The notes beneath the pieces are model-generated. The model did no database searches. It was not told the DNA's origin and saw only the letters and a program-made list of their open reading frames with translations. This document shows positions 58,630 to 64,000 of a stretch of DNA of 64,000 nt, piece after piece. The stretch's first letter is position 1, and each line of letters starts with the position of its first letter. Source of the DNA: Actinoplanes philippinensis (GTDB taxonomy: Bacteria; Actinomycetota; Actinomycetes; Mycobacteriales; Micromonosporaceae); assembly GCF_900113015.1 (NCBI RefSeq), contig NZ_FONV01000006.1, forward strand, positions 434,001 to 498,000. The letters are read 5' to 3'. Made by a program: the position numbers and the translations under genes.

Positions 58630-59496
58630 ATGCTCGACGTGCGCCGCCTCCGCCTGCTCTGCGACCTGGCCCGCCTCGGCACCATCGCGGCCGTCGCGAC
58701 CGCGCACACGTACACCCCCTCGGCGGTGTCCCAGCAGCTGTCCGCCCTGGAGCGCGAGGCCGGCCTGCCACTGCTCGAACGCACCGGCCGCCGGGTCGCG
58801 CTGACCGCTGCCGGCCGCCTGCTGGTCCGGCACGCCGAGACGGTCCTGGCCGCCCTGGAGCACACCGACGCCGCGCTGGCCGCCGCCCGCGCCGGGCTCA
58901 CCGGGGAGCTGCGCATCGGAGCGTTCCCGTCGGCGATCCGCATCCTCACCCCGGCCCTGATCACGCTCGGCGACCGGCACGCCGCCCTCGACCTGCAGCT
59001 CACCGAGCTGGACCCGGCCGACGTCCCGGCCACCCTGCTCGACCGGCGGCTCGACGTGGGCCTGATCCAGGACTACGACGTGGTGCCGCTGGAGACCGGG
59101 CCGGGCCTGCGAAGCGTCCCGCTGCTCGACGAGACCGTCCACCTGGCCGTCCCCACCGGCTCCGCGGCGGACGGGCTGCGCGACGTCAGCGGGGACGGCT
59201 GGATCCTGGCCGGCGCCGGCACCCTCTGCCACACCGCCACGCTGCGGCTCTGCGCGGCGGCCGGGTTCACCCCACGGGCCCGGCACCGGGTGGACGACTT
59301 CGGCACCGTCCTCGCCCTGGTCGCCGCGGGTCAGGGGGTCGCGCTCGTGCCGCAGCTGGCCACCGGCGGGCTGCCCTCCGGCGTACGGCTGCTGCCCCTG
59401 CCGACCCGCCGCCGCACCCGCGTCGCCTTCCGGGAGGGCGCCGCCGCCCACCCCGCGGTCCGGGCCTTCCTCGCCGCGCTGCCGCCACTAACCTGA
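58630..59496 (+). CDS. LysR-family regulator
   Basis: A 288-residue LTTR with HTH IAAVATAHTYTPSAVSQQLS (about 19-38), LEREAGLPLLERTGRRVALT, and effector domain from about 90 (GELRIGAFPSAIRILTPALI; VGLIQDYDVVPLETGPGLRS; VLALVAAGQGVALVPQLA). It faces the DapA-like gene over 70 bp containing a weak ATT-N7-AAT dyad (58602-58614), so it probably controls that gene. It is similar in architecture to the LysR at 56853, and the two may be distant paralogues. The CPA1 antiporter starts 5 nt after its stop. Confidence 0.9.
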   Translation: MLDVRRLRLLCDLARLGTIAAVATAHTYTPSAVSQQLSALEREAGLPLLERTGRRVALTAAGRLLVRHAETVLAALEHTDAALAAARAGLTGELRIGAFPSAIRILTPALITLGDRHAALDLQLTELDPADVPATLLDRRLDVGLIQDYDVVPLETGPGLRSVPLLDETVHLAVPTGSAADGLRDVSGDGWILAGAGTLCHTATLRLCAAAGFTPRARHRVDDFGTVLALVAAGQGVALVPQLATGGLPSGVRLLPLPTRRRTRVAFREGAAAHPAVRAFLAALPPLT

Positions 59497-59501
59497 TCAC
59501 C

Positions 59502-61040
59502 GTGAATGGCGTCCAGCTTCTTCTCATCATCGGTGTCGGGATCGCCGTGACTGCGGTGGCCCGGCGGCACCGCTTCGAGCCGGGCTGGGCGATCGTGGTC
59601 CTCGCCGCCGGGGCCTCGTTCCTTCCCGGCATGCCGCGCCTGGAGCTGGACCACGAGCTGATCCTGGCCCTGGTGATCCCGCCGCTGCTCTACTCGGCGA
59701 CCCGGGGCGCGTCGTTCGCGGCGTTCGGCGCCAACCTGCGCGGCATCATCTATCTCGGTGTCGTCACGGTGGTCCTCACCGCCGGGTTCCTCGGCTGGCT
59801 GTCGTCGCTGCTGCTGCCGTCGATCGGGCTGTCCGCCGCGTTCGTGCTCGGGGCGGTGCTCGCGCCGCCGGACACCATCACCACCGTCTCGCACGGCCAC
59901 GAGATCGGCCTGCCCCGCCGGGCGACCTCGATCCTCACCGGGGAGAGCCTGGTCAACGACGCGACCGCGCTCACCCTGTTCACGATCGCGGTCGCCGCCG
60001 TCAACGGGGCGCACACCACCTGGCAGGGCGGTTTCCGGGACCTGGTGCGCGCCGCCGCGATCGGGCTGGGGATCGGCGCGGCGTACGCGCTGGCCGGCCT
60101 GATCATCCGTAAACGGCTCGGCAACCCGACACTGGAGACGTCGCTGGTGCTGCTGCTGCCGTTCACCGCGTTCCTGACCGCCGAGCAGGTGCACGCGTCC
60201 GGCATCCTCGCCGTCGTCATGGCCGCCTTCTCGATGAGCATCAACCTGACACTCGACCCGAAACACCAGTATCCCGGCGGCTATCTCACCCGGCTCCAGG
60301 AGGAGCAGGTGTGGCGGGTGCTGGACTTCCTTCTGGAGACCTTCGTCTTCGCGTACATCGGACTGCAGTTGAGGTTCGTCCTCGACGACCTCACCGAGCA
60401 CGGCGATCCCGGGCTCGGCCGCACCCTGATCGCGGCCGGGGTGCTGCTCGTGGCCGCGATCGTGTTCCGGTTCGTGGCGGTGTTCGCCCTGTTCGGCCGG
60501 TGGCGGCTGCGGCACCGGATGGCCGAGCGCCGCGCCGGGCGTGACCCCCGCTACCGGCAGGCCCATGAGGCACGGCTCCAGCGCCGCCGCAGCCGGCCGC
60601 TGCCGCCGCCGTCCATCAAGGAGACGGTGCTGGTCAGCTGGACCGGCATGCGCGGCATCCTCACCCTCGCCGCCGCGGCCGGTGTTCCCGCGCTCACCGA
60701 CGCCGGCCGGCCCTTCCCCGGCCGTGACGCGATCCAGGTCATCGCCCTGATCGTCACCCTCGGCACCCTGCTCGTGCAGGGCACCACCGTCGGCCGGCTG
60801 GCCCGCCTGCTGCGGTTCGACCTCGCCGCCGAGCACGCCGAGCAGGAACGCCTGCGCGCCGCCGGCCGCGCGGTCATGGCCGAGGCCGCCGCCGAACCGG
60901 ACTCCGACGCCGCGTTCGAGGCGCAGCGGCTGGCCCTCGGCCGAGCGGTCCACGACCAGCGGCTCAGCGAGGACGTCGCCCGCGAACTGATCGAGGAGAT
61001 CGACCTGCGTCAGGCCGCCCGCCACACCATCCCCACCTGA
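59502..61040 (+). CDS. CPA1-family Na+/H+ antiporter
   Basis: A 512-residue cation/proton antiporter with about 12 helices. Diagnostic motifs: FVLGAVLAPPDTITTVSHGH (TM4-5), ILTGESLVNDATALTLFTIA with the ND pair of the ion site (about 143-162), FLTAEQVHASGILAVVMAAF, and VLVSWTGMRGILTLAAAAGV near 375. A cytoplasmic loop of basic residues lies around 345-370 (RRAGRDPRYRQAHEARLQRR), and a helical cytoplasmic tail runs from about 435. GTG start 5 nt after the LysR stop suggests cotranscription. It exports Na+ and supports pH homeostasis. Confidence 0.92.
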   Translation: MNGVQLLLIIGVGIAVTAVARRHRFEPGWAIVVLAAGASFLPGMPRLELDHELILALVIPPLLYSATRGASFAAFGANLRGIIYLGVVTVVLTAGFLGWLSSLLLPSIGLSAAFVLGAVLAPPDTITTVSHGHEIGLPRRATSILTGESLVNDATALTLFTIAVAAVNGAHTTWQGGFRDLVRAAAIGLGIGAAYALAGLIIRKRLGNPTLETSLVLLLPFTAFLTAEQVHASGILAVVMAAFSMSINLTLDPKHQYPGGYLTRLQEEQVWRVLDFLLETFVFAYIGLQLRFVLDDLTEHGDPGLGRTLIAAGVLLVAAIVFRFVAVFALFGRWRLRHRMAERRAGRDPRYRQAHEARLQRRRSRPLPPPSIKETVLVSWTGMRGILTLAAAAGVPALTDAGRPFPGRDAIQVIALIVTLGTLLVQGTTVGRLARLLRFDLAAEHAEQERLRAAGRAVMAEAAAEPDSDAAFEAQRLALGRAVHDQRLSEDVARELIEEIDLRQAARHTIPT

Positions 61041-61239
61041 CGCGACCCGGCCCTGCGCCGTGATCCTCGTCTCCGGGACGGTGGTCGCGGTCAGGGCCGC
61101 CCGCTGGGGGCCGTACGGGACGCATTTCGGCCCGGCGGTCGCGGGGCGACCGGGACGGGCCGCCCGCGTCGTGTGGTAGGTCCGGGACCGACTCGGCTTC
61201 GGCGGGAGCGGTGGCCGTACGAGCAGAGGGGTTTGATCC

Positions 61240-61863
61240 TCAGACTCGGGCGGCGAGGGCCCGGCCTGCCTCGATGGCGGCCTCGTGGGCGGACTTGCGC
61301 ATGACGGCGGCGGTCTCGGTGAACGCGTCCAGCGCCGGGTTGACGCCGACGAGGGTGAATTCGCGCTCGATCAGGGTCAGGTCGGCACCCCAGATGTCGC
61401 CCACGACGCGGCGCAGGTAGTCGGTGTTGTGGTCCCAGCCGTGCCGCGGGGCGCCCGGGCCGTAGGAGCCGCCGCGGGTGGTCAGGACGACGACGGGCTT
61501 GCCGTCGAGGAACTTCTCACCGTTCTCGCCGCCGGCCATGGCCAGGTCGAACCAGGTCTTGACGTGCTGGGAGACGCCGTAGTTGTAGAACGGCAGGGCC
61601 AGGATCGCGGCGTCCGCGGCGCGCAGCTCGCCGGCCAGTTCGCCGGCCAGGGCGACGGCGCTGTGATGGGCGTCGCTGCGCTGGTCGGCGGGTACGTAGG
61701 CGGCCTGGACGGCTGTGGCCCAGGCGTCCGAGGGCAGCGGGGACGCGCCGATGTGACGACGGACGATCGGGGCGCCGCCGAGCTCCTTCTCGACGAGGTC
61801 GGCGAGCTCGGTGCTCGCGGAGTTCGGGCCGAGGATGCTGGCGTCGACACGCAGAATGGCCAT
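61240..61863 (-). CDS. azoR: FMN-dependent NADH azoreductase
   Basis: A 207-residue AzoR-type flavodoxin-fold reductase. FMN loop AILRVDASILGPNSASTELA, isoalloxazine contact LALPFYNYGVSQHVKTWFDL (P-x-Y-N motif) and VVLTTRGGSYGPGAPRHGWD (canonical TRGG). It is closer to standard AzoR than the reductase at 27869. ATG 61863 is used; the upstream frame extends through the operator. It faces a MarR gene over two TTGAACGTTCAA palindromes and is likely induced by quinones or azo compounds. The 199-bp gap 61041-61239 holds nothing recognised. Confidence 0.9.
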   Translation of the reverse strand: MAILRVDASILGPNSASTELADLVEKELGGAPIVRRHIGASPLPSDAWATAVQAAYVPADQRSDAHHSAVALAGELAGELRAADAAILALPFYNYGVSQHVKTWFDLAMAGGENGEKFLDGKPVVVLTTRGGSYGPGAPRHGWDHNTDYLRRVVGDIWGADLTLIEREFTLVGVNPALDAFTETAAVMRKSAHEAAIEAGRALAARV

Positions 61864-61903
61864 CGAATTCTCCAAATATCGTGTCAAGTCCTGATCATGT
61901 GGA

Positions 61904-61917
61904 CTTGAACGTTCAAG
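61904..61917. promoter_or_regulatory. MarR operator A (CTTGAACGTTCAAG)
   Basis: A perfect 14-bp palindrome 41 bp upstream of the azoreductase ATG. A second copy of its 12-bp core lies 35 bp away toward the marR gene. Confidence 0.78.
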
Positions 61918-61939
61918 ACGAAGCATGACACCGCAAGTG

Positions 61940-61951
61940 TTGAACGTTCAA
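61940..61951. promoter_or_regulatory. MarR operator B (TTGAACGTTCAA)
   Basis: A perfect 12-bp palindrome identical to the core of operator A. It lies downstream of an in-frame ATG (61925) and 28 bp upstream of GTG 61979, supporting the latter as the marR start. Confidence 0.78.
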
Positions 61952-61978
61952 GAGCCTGATCGCGTATTCTTTCGTTCC

Positions 61979-62491
61979 GTGAGCGATCCCACAGCCGCCC
62001 CCTGGCTCTCCGACACCGAGCGCGCCGCCTGGACGGCGCTCAGCGCGGTGCTCACGGCCCTGCCGCCGGCTATCGACGCCCAGCTCAAAAGGGATGTCGG
62101 GATCAACTACTTCGAGTACACGATTCTGTCGTCGCTGTCCGAGGCGCCCGGCCGTGCCGTCCGCATGGGAAGCCTCGCCCACCTCGCCGCCGGCTCGCCC
62201 TCGCGGCTGTCGCACGCCGTGTCCCGCCTGGAGAAACACGGCTGGGTCGCCCGCCGCGTCTCGGTCGACGGCGCCGAGAACCGCTGCGTCGAAGCGGTGC
62301 TCACCGACGCCGGCTGGGACGCGGTGATGGCCGCCGCTCCCGATCATGTCCGTGAGGCGCGCCGTCTGGTCTTCGACGTCCTCACACCGGAACAGGTCGC
62401 CCAGCTCGCGGCGATCGGCCGCAAACTGCTCACCGCCGCCGCGCCACACCTGGTCTCCTGCCTCGGCGACAAGCCCGCCGACGCCTGCTGA
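61979..62491 (+). CDS. MarR-family regulator
   Basis: A 170-residue winged-helix regulator: LKRDVGINYFEYTILSSLSE, HTH RMGSLAHLAAGSPSRLSHAV (about 67-86), wing SVDGAENRCVEAVLTDAGWD. The ligand-proximal N-terminal helices contain APWLSDTERAAWTALSAVL. GTG 61979 is preferred over ATG 61925, because an operator lies between the two and the extra 18 residues (with VLNVQEPDRVFF) are simply translated operator DNA. It should repress the azoreductase and itself. Confidence 0.88.
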   Translation: MSDPTAAPWLSDTERAAWTALSAVLTALPPAIDAQLKRDVGINYFEYTILSSLSEAPGRAVRMGSLAHLAAGSPSRLSHAVSRLEKHGWVARRVSVDGAENRCVEAVLTDAGWDAVMAAAPDHVREARRLVFDVLTPEQVAQLAAIGRKLLTAAAPHLVSCLGDKPADAC

Positions 62492-62559
62492 CCACTCGGA
62501 TCCCCGCGGTCCGGACCGCCGCCTCCCAGGCCGGGCCGGACCGCCACTTCCGGGGCGGG

Positions 62560-62641
62560 CCGCCTCCCGCGCCGGGCCGGGCCGGACCGCCTCCCGCGCC
62601 GGGCCGGGCCGGACCGCCTCCCGCGCCGGGCCGGGCCGGAC
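62560..62641. repeat. 27-bp GC-rich tandem array
   Basis: Three exact copies plus flanking partial copies of a 27-bp unit beginning CCGCCTCCCGCGCCGGGCC, phase positions 62560, 62587, 62614 and 62641. It lies in the 250-bp gap (62492-62741) between convergent marR and lysR genes. The rest of the gap carries similar but decayed strings. No gene is supported. Confidence 0.8.
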
Positions 62642-62741
62642 CACCGCTTGCAGTGCCGGGCCGGGCCGCCGCTTCCCGTGTCGGCCGGACCGGGACGCCT
62701 TCCAGGCGGGAGCGTCGCCTTTCCGGCGGGATCGCCGGGGG

Positions 62742-63629
62742 TCAGGCGGCGATGGCCCGCAGGGTTTCGACGACCTTGCGGACCGCTGCCCGGTGCAGGC
62801 TCTCCGGCCTGGTCAGGATGTCGATGTGGCGGGCCGCGGGGATGCCGTCGAGGGGCCGCAGCGCAAGCCGCGGATCCGGGGTCGTGGTCCGGCCCGGGAG
62901 CAGCGCGAGCACCTCGCCCGCCGCGACCACCGACGCGGCGACGGTGAACTCGTTGATCCGGTGCCGGATCTCCAGCGGCCGCCCGGCCGTCGCGGCGATC
63001 GCCGCCAGCACCCCCTCCAGAGGGTAGCCCTCGTGCACGCTGACCCACGGCCGGCGGGCGGCCTCGGCGGCGGTGAGCGACTCCCGCGCGGCCAGGGGAT
63101 GATCGGCGGACATCGCGACGTACAGCGGTTCCTCGATCAGCGGGATCACCGTGAGGCGGTCGGCGGGCCAGGGCGGGCTGTACGCCAACCGATGCGCCAC
63201 CACCAGGTCGTAGTCGCCGACGAGCGCCGGGAAGTCGGCGTGCGCCACATCTTCGTCGGCGCAGCGGACCGGCGGGCCACCGATCTCGGCGAGGCGGGTG
63301 ATCAGCGGCGCGAACCAGGTCAGCCCGGCACTGTGGAACGCCGCCACGCGGACCGGGTCGTCCGGCGCGTCGAGATGGTCGCCGACCGCCCGGGCAGCCC
63401 GATCAAGAGCGGTCATCACGTCGACGGCGGCGGCCGCGAGAGCACGGCCCGCCCCGGTCAGCACCAGCCGCCGACCCCGGCGCTCGGTGAGCGGCACCCG
63501 GGCGGTGCGCTGCAGAGTGTTCAGCTGCTGGGACACCGCGGACGGCGTGATGTGCATCGCACGGGCGACGGCGGCGACACTGCCGCGCTCGCCGAGTTCC
63601 CGCAACAGCCTCAGGTGGTGCGGATCCAC
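62742..63629 (-). CDS. LysR-family regulator
   Basis: A 295-residue LTTR. HTH VAAVARAMHITPSAVSQQLN (about 18-37), QRTARVPLTERRGRRLVLTG, and effector domain from about 93 (PVRVAAFHSAGLTWFAPLIT; DYDLVVAHRLAYSPPWPADR; VAASVVAAGEVLALLPG). GTG start at 63629. It faces an EamA transporter gene at the window end, matching the LysR/EamA pair at 55.9-57.8 kb. Confidence 0.9.
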   Translation of the reverse strand: MDPHHLRLLRELGERGSVAAVARAMHITPSAVSQQLNTLQRTARVPLTERRGRRLVLTGAGRALAAAAVDVMTALDRAARAVGDHLDAPDDPVRVAAFHSAGLTWFAPLITRLAEIGGPPVRCADEDVAHADFPALVGDYDLVVAHRLAYSPPWPADRLTVIPLIEEPLYVAMSADHPLAARESLTAAEAARRPWVSVHEGYPLEGVLAAIAATAGRPLEIRHRINEFTVAASVVAAGEVLALLPGRTTTPDPRLALRPLDGIPAARHIDILTRPESLHRAAVRKVVETLRAIAA

Positions 63630-63690
63630 AAGTCTCCACTACATCGTCGGTTCACCAGTTGGCGTCTTGTCTACCGTATCGGCGCGCCGG

Positions 63691-64000
63691 ATGCTTCCAG
63701 CTGTGACCGGAGACCTCCTTCTGCTGGCTGTCGCCGCCGTCTGGGGCAGCAGCTATCTCGCCGCCAAGACCCTGGCCGCCGTGGCCGGGGTGCTCGTCGT
63801 CCTGGCGTTGCGCTACCTCGTGTCGATGCTCGCGATGCTGCCGCTGATGATCGGGCGGCGCCGGCCGCAACGGCGGGAACTCGCCGTCGGCCTGCTGCTC
63901 GGCTGCACCCAGGCGTCGGTGCTGGTGCTCGAGACGTACGGGGTGTCGATGACCAGCGCCACCAACGCCGGCGTGCTGATCAGCCTGACCATCCTGCTCA
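63691..64000 (+). CDS. EamA/DMT-family transporter, partial (runs off the window)
   Basis: An open frame from ATG 63691 to the window edge (103 residues, no stop). It begins MLPAVTGDLLLLAVAAVWGS, then SYLAAKTLAAVAGVLVVLAL, LVSMLAMLPLMIGRRR, ELAVGLLLGCTQASVLVLET, and YGVSMTSATNAGVLISLT, the order of the first four helices of an EamA repeat. GTG 63703 is an alternative start. It faces the LysR regulator with 61 bp between and is probably its target. The C-terminal two thirds are missing. Confidence 0.82.
   Translation, partial: MLPAVTGDLLLLAVAAVWGSSYLAAKTLAAVAGVLVVLALRYLVSMLAMLPLMIGRRRPQRRELAVGLLLGCTQASVLVLETYGVSMTSATNAGVLISLTILL

Noticed and set aside
61925..61978. ATG at 61925 as the start of the MarR gene
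   Set aside because: The second operator copy lies between it and GTG 61979, and the added residues are translated operator DNA.
1..64000. Genomic island, prophage or tRNA genes
   Set aside because: No integrase, phage structural gene, transposase frame, tRNA-like cloverleaf or composition break was found by eye; a tRNA scan would be needed to exclude small RNA genes.

Overview
The window looks like chromosomal DNA of a high-GC actinomycete. Almost every gene shows strong G/C third-position bias, GTG starts are frequent, and the families present (MmyB-type XRE regulators, SigE-family sigma factor, latex clearing protein, TetR/MarR regulators with divergent targets, CebR-type operator) fit Micromonosporaceae such as Actinoplanes. 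The genus is an inference; no rRNA or other marker gene is present. I see no integrase, transposase gene, phage gene, tRNA or CRISPR array. It reads as ordinary chromosome rich in accessory metabolic and regulatory genes.

Layout. 0.2-8.8 kb: XRE regulator, a GNAT/TetR divergent pair around a 13-bp-arm palindrome, a second acetyltransferase, a DedA protein, a secreted CE4-CE2 esterase fusion behind a CebR/CelR-type box, then a TetR/MFS divergent pair. 8.8-9.7 kb is a gene-free stretch of minisatellite-like arrays. 9.8-14.7 kb: Tat-exported latex clearing protein (rubber oxygenase), a two-domain TetR regulator next to a cytochrome P450, and a membrane protein with an FtsX-like outer domain overlapping a SigE-family sigma factor. 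15.4-19.3 kb: a complete sugar ABC operon (mmsA-mmsB-chvE type) with terminator. 19.5-28.5 kb: TetR/MFS pair with twin operators, FtsX-domain lipoprotein, large membrane lipase-like protein, LacI regulator, MFS-MarR operon divergent from an azoreductase. 28.6-36 kb: secreted hydrolase with Calx-beta-like tail, two CNNM/CorC membrane proteins, TetR, HEAT-repeat protein. 36.1-40.1 kb: agmatine/putrescine catabolism operon (aguB-aguA-flavin oxidase, all with 4-nt overlaps) and divergent TetR. 40.2-49.3 kb: lipoprotein, small protein/TetR pair, a 163-bp MITE, M23 peptidase, GltB-like protein, glycerophosphodiesterase, MFS exporter and diguanylate cyclase. 49.4-64 kb: a series of divergent regulator-enzyme or regulator-transporter pairs (MarR/hydrolase, TetR/ABC exporter, LysR/EamA, LysR/DapA-like, MarR/azoreductase, LysR/EamA), a beta-propeller-like protein and a CPA1 antiporter.

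The recurring architecture is one regulator facing its target across a short intergenic region holding a palindrome. In several cases the palindrome decides the start codon, because an in-frame upstream start lies in or between operator halves. The other recurring feature is short GC-rich tandem arrays (27-72 bp units), mostly between convergent genes. One of these arrays contains copies of the 3' end of the adjacent tetR gene. The most striking single observation is a MITE-like element with 18-bp perfect terminal inverted repeats, inserted at a TA dinucleotide that would have been shared by the stop codons of two convergent genes, so that neither protein is altered.
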